Source: Jatrophihabitans sp. (GTDB lineage Bacteria; Actinomycetota; Actinomycetes; Mycobacteriales; Jatrophihabitantaceae). From it: 16,687 nt of DNA. A program made the position numbers and the translations under genes. Position 1 is the first letter of the stretch, and each line of letters begins with the position of its first letter. The DNA is taken from NCBI GenBank assembly GCA_025966255.1, contig JAOPVG010000459.1:1-16687 (forward strand), given 5' to 3'. Positions 1 to 7,500 of this stretch are shown piece by piece. The notes below the pieces were generated by a model. That model did not search any database, had not been told where the DNA came from, and saw only the letters and a list, made by a program, of their open reading frames with translations.

Positions 1-951
1 CCCGGTGGCTACCAGGTGGGCAACTTCCCGCCCCAGTGGACGGAATGGAACGGCAAATACCGCGACACCGTCCGCGACTTCTGGCGCGGTGAGGACGCGA
101 CGATCGGCGAGTTCGCGGCGCGCATCACGGGCTCGGCCGACCTCTACGAGACGTCCGGCCGCCGGCCCGTCGCCAGCATCAACTTCGTCACCGCCCACGA
201 CGGCTTCACGCTGCGGGATCTCGTCGCCTACAACGACAAGCACAACGAGGCGAACAAGGACAACAACCAGGACGGCGAGAACCACAACCGGTCGTGGAAC
301 TGTGGCGTGGAGGGCGAGACCGACGACCCGGTGATCAACGCGCTGCGGGCCCGGCAGCGCCGCAATTTGATGGCGACGATCTTCCTGTCTCAGGGCGTGC
401 CGATGATCTGCCACGGTGACGAACTGGGCCGCACCCAACGCGGCAACAACAACGGCTACTGCCAGGACAACGAGCTCACCTGGATCAACTGGGCCGAGCT
501 CGACACCGAGATGCTCATGTTCACCGAGAGGATGGCCGAGTTGCGCCGCGACCACCCGGTCTTCCGTCGCCGCCGGTTCTTCGACGGACGCCCGGTGCGT
601 CGCAGCTCCGGCGGCACGCCCGACATCGCGTGGTTCACGCCGGACAGCACCGAGATGACCGAAGAGGACTGGGACTCCGGCTTCGGTAAGAGCATCGCCG
701 TGTACCTCAACGGCCAGGGCATCCCCGACCGCGACTCGCGCGGCGAGCGCGTGTCCGACGATTCCTTCCTGCTCTGCTTCTCCGCCCATCACGAGGACAT
801 CGAGTTCACGCTGCCGTCCGAGGACTACGGCTCGGTGTGGGCGGTCGTCGTCGACACGGCGGAACCGGACAGCGACGGACGGATGGTCGACGCCGGCGGA
901 AAAGTGGCAGTCAGCGCCCGGTCGCTGGTGGTCCTGCAGCGGATCGGCTGA
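1..951 (+). CDS. glgX: Glycogen debranching enzyme GlgX/TreX, C-terminal part (5' truncated by window edge)
   Basis: Frame 1 is open from the first base and ends at TGA 949-951, giving 316 codons. The protein hydrolyses alpha-1,6 branch points of glycogen or maltodextrin (GH13) in the cytoplasm and supplies linear chains to TreY. The visible part begins with a GYQVGNFP..WTEWNGKYRD block typical of GlgX/TreX. It continues with NFVTAHDGF, whose Asp (codon 199-201) is the transition-state-stabilising GH13 aspartate. The NDKHNEANKDNNQDG and HNRSWNCGVEGET segments that follow are debranching-enzyme hallmarks. The last ~100 residues form the C-terminal beta domain. Family members are about 700 aa, so roughly 400 N-terminal residues, including the catalytic nucleophile and acid/base, lie outside the window. 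treY starts 3 nt after the stop, which indicates an operon and coupled translation. The name treX is equally appropriate given this context. Confidence 0.95.
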   Translation, partial: PGGYQVGNFPPQWTEWNGKYRDTVRDFWRGEDATIGEFAARITGSADLYETSGRRPVASINFVTAHDGFTLRDLVAYNDKHNEANKDNNQDGENHNRSWNCGVEGETDDPVINALRARQRRNLMATIFLSQGVPMICHGDELGRTQRGNNNGYCQDNELTWINWAELDTEMLMFTERMAELRRDHPVFRRRRFFDGRPVRRSSGGTPDIAWFTPDSTEMTEEDWDSGFGKSIAVYLNGQGIPDRDSRGERVSDDSFLLCFSAHHEDIEFTLPSEDYGSVWAVVVDTAEPDSDGRMVDAGGKVAVSARSLVVLQRIG

Positions 952-954
952 CCG

Positions 955-3231
955 ATGCCGGTTCCGAACTCGACCTATCGGCTGCAGATCCGTTCATCGT
1001 TCGATCTTTACGGCGCCGCGGACGCCTGCGACTACCTCGCCACGCTCGGCGTGGGCGGGGCCTACCTGTCGCCGCTGCTGCCGTCGACGCGCGGCTCGGA
1101 CCACGGCTACGACGTGATCGCCTTCGATGCCATCGATCCGCAACGTGGCGGCATGGATGGTTGGACTCGCATGCTGGCCGGGGCCCGATCGCGCAACCTC
1201 GACATCATCGTCGACATCGTGCCGAACCACACCGGCGTCGCGGATCCGTTCCAGAACAAGGCGTGGTGGGACGTCCTCAAGCACGGCCGCGACGCCGAGC
1301 ACGCGCGGTGGTTCGACATCGACTGGGCCCGCGGTCGGCTGCTGCTGCCCGTCCTCGGCGACGAGTTCGAGCCGGCCCAGCTCGAGATCGTGGGCGACGA
1401 GTTGCGCTACTTCGAGCACCGTTTCCCGCTCGCGCCCGGCACCGAGCCGGCGGCCGGCGAAACGGCCGCGCAGGTGCACGATCGCCAGCACTACGAGCTG
1501 GTGAACTACCGGCGCGCCGACACCGAACAGAACTACCGGCGCTTCTTTGCCGTCACCGATCTCGCCGGCCTTCGGGTCGAGGACGACGTGGTTTTCGATG
1601 CAACGCACGAGCAGATCGGGCACTGGCTGCGCGACGACCGGATCGCGGGCCTGCGCATCGACCATCCCGACGGCCTGGTCGATCCGCTCGGGTACTTCAC
1701 CCGCCTGCGCTCGATCGCCGGCGACGAGTCGTGGCTGCTCGTCGAGAAGATCCTCGAGCCCGGCGAGAAGCTGCCGACCGAATGGCCGGTGGACGGGACG
1801 ACGGGCTACGACGCTCTCACCGAAGTGGGCGGCGTCTTCATCGACACCACCGCCGAGACCGAGCTCGACGACCTCTACCGCGAGCTGACCGGCGACAAGC
1901 TCACCGGCCCGGAGCACGTGCAGCTGGGCAAGCGCAATGCCGTCGAGACGATCCTGCAGGCCGAGGTGTCACGGCTGGCCCGGCTGACGGCGGACGTCGA
2001 CCGCGCCGGCGAGGCGCTGGCTGAGTTGCTGGTCGCGTTCCCGGTCTACCGCTCGTACCTGCCGACGGGCGGCGGGCACCTTGCCACCGCGATCGGGACG
2101 GCCCGGGCCGCCCGTCCGGACCTCGCCGACACCATCGCGACGCTGACCCCGCGGCTCACTGATCCGGCCGACGAACTGGCTTCGCGTTTCCAGCAGACGT
2201 CGGGCGCGGTGATGGCGAAAGGCGTCGAGGACACCGCGTTCTACCGCTACACCCGCTTCGTGGCGCTGAACGAGGTCGGCAGCGATCCGGCCCACTTCGG
2301 GCTGTCGCTCGACGACTTCCACGGCGCGCAATGGACGCGCCAGCAGGACGCACCGCGCGGCATGACCACGCTGTCGACGCACGACACGAAGCGCGGCGAG
2401 GACGTCCGGGCCCGGCTCGCGGTGGTGAGTGAACTGTCGTCGGAGTGGGCCGACCTGGTCCGCCACCTGATGGCCGACGCTCCCCTGCCCGACGCGCCGT
2501 TCGCCTATCTGCTCTGGCAGACGTTCGCCGGTGTCGGCTTCATCGACCGCGACCGCATGCACGCCTACGCCGAGAAGGCGATGCGCGAGGCCGCCACCTC
2601 CACGACCTGGACCGCACCTGACGCCGTGTTCGAGGCGGCCGTGCACGGTGTGGTCGACGCTGCCTACGACTCCCCCGCCGTGCACGACCCGCTGGCGCGC
2701 TTCGTCGAGCGCATCACGCCATCTGGCTGGACGAACTCGCTCGGGCAGAAGGTCGTGCAGCTGACGATGCCGGGCATCCCCGACGTCTATCAGGGCACCG
2801 AGCTCTGGGAGGACTCGCTCGTCGACCCGGACAACCGCCGTCCCGTCGACCTCGACGCGCGCCGCAGCCTGCTCGATCGCCTCGACACGTCCGACGACCC
2901 GCCCCCGGTGGATGCGACCGGCGCGGCGAAGTTGTGGGTGGTGTCGCGGGCGCTGCGGCTGCGTCGGGACTGGCCGGATCTCTTCGCCGGCTATGCACCG
3001 GTGCTGGCCACTGGGCCGGCCGCCGACCACGTCGTCGCCTTCGACCGCGGCGGTGTCATCACGGTGGCCACTCGGCTCCCAGTCGGCCTCGAGTCCGCGG
3101 GCGGCTGGCGCGACACGATGATCGACCTCGGCGGGACGGCCACCGACGTGATCACCGGCCGCCGCGTGCCGCGCGAGATCGCCGTCGCCGACCTTCTTGA
3201 TCTCTACCCCGTGGCCCTGCTCGTCCGCTGA
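955..3231 (+). CDS. treY: Maltooligosyl trehalose synthase TreY
   Basis: This 758-aa cytoplasmic GH13 enzyme isomerises the terminal alpha-1,4 bond at the reducing end of maltodextrins to alpha,alpha-1,1, giving maltooligosyl trehalose. The N-terminus (STYRLQIRSSFDLYGAADACDYLATLGVGGAYLSP) is diagnostic of TreY. Expected catalytic residues are Asp236 in GLRIDHPDGLVDP (nucleophile), Glu264 in LLVEKILEPGEKLP (acid/base) and Asp477 in STHDTKRGEDVRARL. The late motif MPGIPDVYQGTELWEDSLVDPDNRRPVD (about residues 603-630) is also a TreY signature. Length matches mycobacterial TreY (about 765 aa). The ATG at 955 lies 3 nt after the glgX stop. No clear Shine-Dalgarno is visible, so translation is probably coupled. 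The expected next gene, treZ, is displaced by a convergent ppk2. Confidence 0.96.
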   Translation: MPVPNSTYRLQIRSSFDLYGAADACDYLATLGVGGAYLSPLLPSTRGSDHGYDVIAFDAIDPQRGGMDGWTRMLAGARSRNLDIIVDIVPNHTGVADPFQNKAWWDVLKHGRDAEHARWFDIDWARGRLLLPVLGDEFEPAQLEIVGDELRYFEHRFPLAPGTEPAAGETAAQVHDRQHYELVNYRRADTEQNYRRFFAVTDLAGLRVEDDVVFDATHEQIGHWLRDDRIAGLRIDHPDGLVDPLGYFTRLRSIAGDESWLLVEKILEPGEKLPTEWPVDGTTGYDALTEVGGVFIDTTAETELDDLYRELTGDKLTGPEHVQLGKRNAVETILQAEVSRLARLTADVDRAGEALAELLVAFPVYRSYLPTGGGHLATAIGTARAARPDLADTIATLTPRLTDPADELASRFQQTSGAVMAKGVEDTAFYRYTRFVALNEVGSDPAHFGLSLDDFHGAQWTRQQDAPRGMTTLSTHDTKRGEDVRARLAVVSELSSEWADLVRHLMADAPLPDAPFAYLLWQTFAGVGFIDRDRMHAYAEKAMREAATSTTWTAPDAVFEAAVHGVVDAAYDSPAVHDPLARFVERITPSGWTNSLGQKVVQLTMPGIPDVYQGTELWEDSLVDPDNRRPVDLDARRSLLDRLDTSDDPPPVDATGAAKLWVVSRALRLRRDWPDLFAGYAPVLATGPAADHVVAFDRGGVITVATRLPVGLESAGGWRDTMIDLGGTATDVITGRRVPREIAVADLLDLYPVALLVR

Positions 3232-3251
3232 CCCCGCGCCGGGCACGAGGC

Positions 3252-3292
3252 ATCGGCCGGTGGGACCGCTCCCCGTAGACGCCGGGGCACCG
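3252..3292. terminator. Weak nested hairpin between convergent treY and ppk2
   Basis: The 65-bp convergent gap holds a two-part inverted repeat. The outer arms are CGGTG (3258-3262) and CACCG (3288-3292), and the inner arms are CCCCG (3271-3275) and CGGGG (3283-3287). There is no T-tract. Position between two converging stop codons suggests a shared terminator, but the stems are short and the call is an inference. Confidence 0.3.
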
Positions 3293-3296
3293 TGAT

Positions 3297-4139
3297 TCAG
3301 TGCGGCGGCGCCAACCGGGCCTTGAGGGCGGGAACGTCCAGTGGCGGACGCGGGAAGTGCGGATCCAGCTCCTGCAGGGTCTCGAACAGCAGCTCACCGA
3401 CCGCCCAGTTGCGGTACTTCTTGTCGTCGCTCGGCACGACATACCACGGCGCGTGGGGGGTGTTGCAGCGCTCGAGCATGGCCGAGAACGCGACCTGGTA
3501 GTCGTCCCAGCGCGCCCGTTCTTCGAGGTCGGCCTCGTTGAATTTCCAGTGCTTGTCGGGGTTGTCGAGACGAGCCAGCAAGCGCTTCCGCTGCGTGTCG
3601 TAGCTGAGGTTGAGGAAGCACTTCAGCACAGTGGTCCCGTTCGCGACGAGCTCGGCCTCGAACTCGTTGATGATGTCGTAGCGCGCCTCCCACACGCTCT
3701 CCGGGACCAACTCGTGCACGCGCACGACCAGGACGTCCTCGTAGTGCGAGCGGTCGAATACCCCGATCACGCCGGGCACCGGCAGCCGCTTGCGGATACG
3801 CCACAGGAAGTCCTGGGCGAGCTCTTCCTCAGTCGGCTTCTTGAAGCCGGTGTACTGCATGGCGATCGGGTTGATGGTGCCGGCGACGTGCTTTGCGACC
3901 CCGCCCTTGCCGGCCGTGTCGATGCCCTGCATCACCAGCACGATGCTGCGTTTGCCACCCGCGGTGGCCTCCGCCCAGAGCCGGTCGTGCAAGCCCCGCA
4001 TCGTCTCGACGTCGTTGCGCAGGCGGCCGTCCTTCCCGGTCGGGGCGAGCGGGCGGGCCGACGGGTCGTACCCGGCCAGGCTCACCGGGCCCGGCGCCAC
4101 GGCCAGCGCGGCGCGCATGGACGTGCTTCGGAGGCCCAT
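3297..4139 (-). CDS. ppk2: PPK2-family polyphosphate:nucleotide phosphotransferase
   Basis: A 280-aa cytoplasmic P-loop kinase that moves phosphate between polyphosphate and nucleotides. The Walker A motif is G72-IDTAGKGG80 and the Walker B-like block is VFDRSHYEDVLV (about 127-137). The LDNPDKHWKF segment (191-200) and the arginine-rich lid around KRLLAR (185-190) are characteristic of the family. Length agrees with single-domain PPK2 proteins. The sequence resembles the PPK2-related group annotated as polyphosphate:nucleotide phosphotransferase. Whether it prefers AMP, ADP or GDP cannot be read from the sequence. The ATG at 4139 is chosen because a TAATCT -10 hexamer sits exactly 6 nt upstream, so the mRNA is probably leaderless; Met8 is an alternative start. 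The gene lies on the opposite strand between treY and treZ, convergent with the former and divergent from the latter. Confidence 0.93.
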   Translation of the reverse strand: MGLRSTSMRAALAVAPGPVSLAGYDPSARPLAPTGKDGRLRNDVETMRGLHDRLWAEATAGGKRSIVLVMQGIDTAGKGGVAKHVAGTINPIAMQYTGFKKPTEEELAQDFLWRIRKRLPVPGVIGVFDRSHYEDVLVVRVHELVPESVWEARYDIINEFEAELVANGTTVLKCFLNLSYDTQRKRLLARLDNPDKHWKFNEADLEERARWDDYQVAFSAMLERCNTPHAPWYVVPSDDKKYRNWAVGELLFETLQELDPHFPRPPLDVPALKARLAPPH

Positions 4140-4151
4140 CCCCGCAGATTA
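4140..4151 (-). promoter_or_regulatory. Leaderless promoter -10 element of ppk2
   Basis: On the minus strand the sequence reads TAATCT (4151-4146), then six bases (GCGGGG), then the ATG at 4139. TANNNT with a 6-7 nt gap to the transcription start is the usual actinobacterial -10 layout, so transcription is expected to begin at or near the A of the start codon. No convincing -35 hexamer is visible, and no Shine-Dalgarno precedes the ATG. Confidence 0.5.
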
Positions 4152-4257
4152 GTGGGCCCCGAGCCGGTGAGGTGCGAACCGGGCGATGCTCACCGACTCA
4201 GCGGGCCACAGCCACCCGTCCGTTACGGCGCGGAGGGGCCAGGGAAGTCTGGGCCCT

Positions 4258-5973
4258 GTGACTGCATTGCGCGTCTGGGCTCCGGCTGTGACACACCTGC
4301 GCGTCCGCGCCGACGGCACCGACACCCCGCTCGATCCGGCCGGCGACGGCTGGTGGACGGGTCCGGATCTTGCCCCGGGCACCGAGTACGCCTTTCTCCT
4401 GGACGATTCGGACGAGCCCGTTCCCGACCCGGCGTCGCGGTGGCAGCCGGATGGCGTACACGGCGCGAGCCGCGTCTACGACCAGGACGCCTACGAGTGG
4501 CACGACCAGGACTGGTCCGGCCGCGACCTCACCGCGGCCGTCCTCTACGAGCTGCACATCGGCACGTTCACCCAAGGGGCCACGTTCGACAGTGCGATCG
4601 AACGGCTCGATCACCTCGTCGAGCTCGGCATCACGCATGTCGAGGTGCTGCCGATCAATGCCGTCAACGGGGTGTGGAACTGGGGCTACGACGGCGTCGA
4701 GTGGTACGCGGTGCATGAGCCCTACGGCGGCCCGGACGCCTTCAAGCGATTCGTCGACGCCTGTCACGATCGCGGTCTCGCCGTGGTGCTCGACGTCGTC
4801 TACAACCACCTCGGGCCGTCCGGCAACTACCTGCCCCGCTTCGGACCGTATCTGAAGTCGGGGCGCAACACATGGGGCGATCTCGTCAACGTCGAGGAAC
4901 CGGCCGTGCGCTCGTTCATCATCGACAACGCGTTGATGTGGCTGCGCGACTTCCACGTCGACGCCCTGCGCCTGGACGCCGTGCACGCGCTGCAGGACGA
5001 CTCCCCGTCGCACATCCTCGCCGAGCTGAGCACGGCCGTGGACCAACTCGCCACCGTGATCGGCCGGCCGCTGACCCTGATCGCCGAGTCCGATCTCAAC
5101 GACCCGGTGATGATCACGCCCCGGGAGCAGGGTGGGTACGGCCTGGCCGCGCAGTGGGACGACGACGTGCACCATGCGCTGCACGCCCTGCTCACCGGCG
5201 AGCACCAGGGCTATTACAGCGACTTCGGCTCGCTGGCCGTCCTCGCCAAGACGTTCACGTCCGCGTTCCTCCACGACGGCATCTTCTCGACGTTCCGCGG
5301 CACGGTGCACGGCGCGCAGATCGATCGTGGCCAGGTGGCGGGCTGGCAGTTCGTCGTCTGCCTCCAGAACCATGACCAGGTCGGCAACCGGGCCGTCGGA
5401 GATCGCCTCCCCGAGATCACGTCGCCGGAACGGCTGCGCGTCGGCGCGGTGCTGCTGTTGACCTCACCATTCACCCCGATGCTCTGGATGGGCGAGGAGT
5501 GGGCGGCGTCCACGCGGTGGCCGTTCTTCACCTCGCACCCGGAGCCGGCGTTGGGCGAGGCCACCGGCGCCGGGCGGCTCGAGGAGTTCGCCGGCCATGG
5601 ATGGGACGTCTCTCAGATGATCGACCCGCAGGATCCGGCGGCCTACTGCACCGCCGTGCTGGACTGGGCCGAGCCGACCACACCCGGCCACGCCGAGGTG
5701 CTGGAGCTGTACCGCGAGCTCATTGCGCTCCGCGCGGCCGAGCCGGATCTGCGCTCGCCGGACCTCACCGCGGTGAAGGTCGACTTCGAGGAGGACGCGG
5801 CCTGGCTGGTGGTACATCGCGGGGGCTTCCGCGTCCTCGTCAATCTGGCGCAGCGCGAGCAGCGCATCGCCGGTGGAGCCGCCGAAGTGGTGTTCGCCAC
5901 CGGACCGGCGCGGCCCGACGGCGACGGGATCGTGCTCGGCCCGGAGACGGCCGCGATCGTCCGCGTCGCCTAG
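4258..5973 (+). CDS. treZ: Malto-oligosyltrehalose trehalohydrolase TreZ
   Basis: This cytoplasmic GH13 enzyme cleaves trehalose from the maltooligosyl trehalose made by TreY. The GTG at 4258 is preferred: the protein then begins MTALRVWAPAVTHLRVRADG, the normal TreZ N-terminal beta-domain start, and has 571 aa against about 580 in Mycobacterium. A GGGAAG-like ribosome-binding site lies 10 nt upstream. An in-frame ATG at 4186 would only add a low-complexity extension. Catalytic residues are Asp240 (DALRLDAVHAL), Glu277 (LIAESDLNDP) and Asp373 (LQNHDQVGNRAVGDRL). The block VYNHLGPSGNYLPRFGPY (about 181-198) is a TreZ signature. The gene is cut off from treY by ppk2, so it should need its own promoter within 4140-4257, but I see no clear -10 there. 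It ends 5 nt before the stop of the convergent reductase gene. Confidence 0.95.
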   Translation: MTALRVWAPAVTHLRVRADGTDTPLDPAGDGWWTGPDLAPGTEYAFLLDDSDEPVPDPASRWQPDGVHGASRVYDQDAYEWHDQDWSGRDLTAAVLYELHIGTFTQGATFDSAIERLDHLVELGITHVEVLPINAVNGVWNWGYDGVEWYAVHEPYGGPDAFKRFVDACHDRGLAVVLDVVYNHLGPSGNYLPRFGPYLKSGRNTWGDLVNVEEPAVRSFIIDNALMWLRDFHVDALRLDAVHALQDDSPSHILAELSTAVDQLATVIGRPLTLIAESDLNDPVMITPREQGGYGLAAQWDDDVHHALHALLTGEHQGYYSDFGSLAVLAKTFTSAFLHDGIFSTFRGTVHGAQIDRGQVAGWQFVVCLQNHDQVGNRAVGDRLPEITSPERLRVGAVLLLTSPFTPMLWMGEEWAASTRWPFFTSHPEPALGEATGAGRLEEFAGHGWDVSQMIDPQDPAAYCTAVLDWAEPTTPGHAEVLELYRELIALRAAEPDLRSPDLTAVKVDFEEDAAWLVVHRGGFRVLVNLAQREQRIAGGAAEVVFATGPARPDGDGIVLGPETAAIVRVA

Positions 5974-5978
5974 GTTGG

Positions 5979-6521
5979 CTACTTCCCGGCCGGAATCGGC
6001 CGGTAGCAGTCGAGCGTGATGCCGGACGCGAACGTCGTGCTGGACGTGAGGTCGAACGACACCAGGCCCAGCCCCGCGAACGGTCGCTCGCCGTCGCCGC
6101 CCCACACCGCGGGATGCACCCAGAACCGGAATTCGTCGGCGATGCCCTGCGTGGCGAGCTGATGCGCGAGTTCGCCCATCCCGTAGGAGAGCAGGTTGTG
6201 CTCGGCCTTCACGGCCCGCACGCTCTCGGCCAGCTCGCCGGTGAGCAGCGTCGCGTTCCAGTCCAGCGTTCCGGTCAGCGTCCGGGACACCACGTACTTC
6301 GGGATCGCGTTCACCAGGCTGGCCCAGCCGCCGTCGCCGGGCTTGTCGATCCAGTGCCCGCGCAGCCCCTCGAAGGTCTTGCGCCCCAACAGCAGCGCAT
6401 CGGCGGCGGCCAGCTGTTCGAGGCCCTGGCGGTCGCTGTGCTCGTCGGGATGGAACCAGTGCTCGATCGAGTCGAGCACGCCGTCGATGGTCATCTGGGC
6501 GGTGACGACGAGCGCGCCCAC
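5979..6521 (-). CDS. Dihydrofolate reductase-fold family protein (RibD C-terminal domain type)
   Basis: A 180-aa single-domain protein of the DHFR/RibD_C superfamily of NADPH-dependent reductases. Its substrate cannot be assigned. It opens with LVVTAQMTIDGV, the usual first strand and SLDGV-like loop. LLLGRKTFE (43-51) is the nucleotide-binding LGRkT motif. YGMGEL (113-118) and PAVWGGDGERPF (137-148) are the family's late conserved blocks. The GTG at 6521 fits the family start and lies 4 nt after the stop of the upstream 67-aa gene. Only a weak GAGATC stretch could serve as ribosome-binding site, so translation is probably coupled. It is the last gene of a four-gene minus-strand operon. It is not an ordinary folate-pathway DHFR: this small family includes many uncharacterised actinobacterial paralogues. 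A second protein of the same superfamily lies at 8686-9423. Confidence 0.85.
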   Translation of the reverse strand: MGALVVTAQMTIDGVLDSIEHWFHPDEHSDRQGLEQLAAADALLLGRKTFEGLRGHWIDKPGDGGWASLVNAIPKYVVSRTLTGTLDWNATLLTGELAESVRAVKAEHNLLSYGMGELAHQLATQGIADEFRFWVHPAVWGGDGERPFAGLGLVSFDLTSSTTFASGITLDCYRPIPAGK

Positions 6522-6525
6522 GGCG

Positions 6526-6729
6526 TTACTGGATCTCGCCGACGATAACGCCCGGCAGTGGCTCCTCGACGCGCACGACGTTTGCTTGCGGCGCCTTCCC
6601 GTCCTCCAAGTTCCATTGGTCGACGAGGGCGTTGCGGCAGACCTGCGCTGCGTCGAAGTCCTCGAACGGTCCCACCGCCCGTGGCCCGACGAGCTGCTGT
6701 CCTTCGTCCGTCAGTACAACCACGAACAC
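6526..6729 (-). CDS. Small conserved-looking hypothetical protein (67 aa)
   Basis: I do not recognise this family. The frame is open far upstream, but the gene most likely starts at GTG 6729, which has a strong GGAGG (6739-6735) five bases before it. The 67-aa product begins MFVVVLTDEGQQLVGPRA and ends VEEPLPGVIVGEIQ. It is acidic, lacks a signal peptide or membrane segment, and has one cysteine. The alternation of beta-like (FVVVLTD, ANVVRVEE, GVIVGEI) and helix-like (FEDFDAAQVCRNALVDQW) segments suggests a small alpha/beta domain. It sits 34 nt after the EcsC-like gene and 4 nt before the reductase gene, so it is co-transcribed. A TAGGTT hexamer (6763-6758, minus strand) could be a weak internal promoter. 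A small accessory protein of the operon is likely, but its function is unknown. Confidence 0.65.
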   Translation of the reverse strand: MFVVVLTDEGQQLVGPRAVGPFEDFDAAQVCRNALVDQWNLEDGKAPQANVVRVEEPLPGVIVGEIQ

Positions 6730-6763
6730 GCAAACCTCCAAGTTGGGGAAGGGGACAAACCTA

Positions 6764-7498
6764 TCAATTCCCTCTGGTGCGGCGCGGGGACTTCTCCGAA
6801 ACCGCGTCGATGACTCGCGGCGGGAACTTCTGCGGCGCCGGTCCGAACGCCTTGCGAGCGGCGCTGATCGCCCCCCGGGCCAACGCCGCGTTCCCGGCCG
6901 CGCCGATGCCCGCCCCAATGCCGAGCGGCAGCGCGCGGCCGAACAGCAGCGCGCCCTGCCGGGCCCCGAACCGGGTGAGCAGCAAACGCCCGAGCCGCCC
7001 GTTGATGCTGGTGATCTTCTCGCGCGACACGCCCCGGCCCAGCACCTGCGCCCAGTGCGCGGTCTCATGGGCCGTACCGGCGAGGACGGCCTCCCCGCCC
7101 TCGCCCACCAAAACCGCCACGACGAGAGCGCGCCGCACGTCCGGATCGCTGACTGGGACGCCGTGCAGCTCGGCGAGCGCGAGCACGAACAGGGCCGATG
7201 CGGAGACGAACGCGGTGATCTCCGCGGCCCCGGACGCGATCGACGCTGCTGTCCCTGCGCCCGGCACCGCGGCGGCTGCGCCCGACGCTCCGCCGATGCC
7301 GACGACGGCTGCGACGTAGCGTCGCTCCAGTTGGCGGACGAGCTGCTCCGGCGTCATGTCCGGGTGCCGGGCCCGCGTCCGCTCGAGATAGCCGAGCACC
7401 ACGGGCCGTTGCACGGCGAGCGCCTTGTCGAGCGCGGTGTCGAGTGCGTGCTCCACACCCGACGGGATCGGAATCTTGCTCTTCTTCCGCGCGGCCAT
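6764..7498 (-). CDS. Glycine/alanine-rich membrane-associated protein, possibly EcsC-like
   Basis: A 244-aa protein beginning MAARKKSKIPIP. A short basic N-terminus is followed by a predicted helix (15-60), then a long small-residue hydrophobic stretch (about 61-112) containing AAAVPGAGTAASIASGAAE and FVLALAELHG. A second such stretch (about 182-209, RALPLGIGAGIGAAGN) and a basic tail follow. The pattern of two Gly/Ala-rich, possibly membrane-dipping segments around a G-V-x-x-S-D-P-D-V-R motif recalls EcsC/DUF697-type proteins, but the assignment is tentative and no enzymatic motif is visible. Met at 7498 is preferred to an upstream Met at 7528 because AGGAGG lies 10 nt before it. That ribosome-binding site is embedded in the 3' end of the permease gene, whose stop is 2 nt upstream of this ATG, so the two genes are tightly coupled. 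Confidence 0.75.
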   Translation of the reverse strand: MAARKKSKIPIPSGVEHALDTALDKALAVQRPVVLGYLERTRARHPDMTPEQLVRQLERRYVAAVVGIGGASGAAAAVPGAGTAASIASGAAEITAFVSASALFVLALAELHGVPVSDPDVRRALVVAVLVGEGGEAVLAGTAHETAHWAQVLGRGVSREKITSINGRLGRLLLTRFGARQGALLFGRALPLGIGAGIGAAGNAALARGAISAARKAFGPAPQKFPPRVIDAVSEKSPRRTRGN

Positions 7499-7500
7499 CG

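Noticed and set aside
994..3246. Long minus-strand open frames opposite treY (307 and 425 aa)
   Set aside because: They are antisense to a confidently identified gene. They are rich in Arg, Gly and Val as expected from GC-biased third positions and contain no recognisable domain.
4186..4257. Upstream ATG (4186) as the treZ start
   Set aside because: The extra 24 residues do not resemble a TreZ N-terminus. GTG 4258 gives the standard TALRVWAP start and expected length.
3232..4257. ppk2 as cargo of a mobile element
   Set aside because: No transposase, terminal inverted repeats or direct duplications are visible on either side, and its base composition resembles its neighbours.
3300..4718. 472-aa plus-strand open frame across ppk2 and into treZ
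   Set aside because: It is antisense to ppk2 and out of frame with treZ, with low-complexity composition. The motif-bearing genes explain the region.
4198..5373. 391-aa minus-strand open frame opposite treZ
   Set aside because: It is a shadow of treZ: all catalytic GH13 motifs are on the plus strand, and the antisense product shows none.
6526..7068. 180-aa reading of the small gene from an upstream start
   Set aside because: Its first ~110 residues overlap the EcsC-like gene on the same strand in another frame and are Arg/Gly-rich. Only the last 67 residues, after a strong ribosome-binding site, look genuine.
6526..7498. Toxin-antitoxin pair formed by the EcsC-like and 67-aa genes
   Set aside because: Neither protein shows a known toxin or DNA-binding antitoxin motif, and both fit as internal genes of a longer operon.
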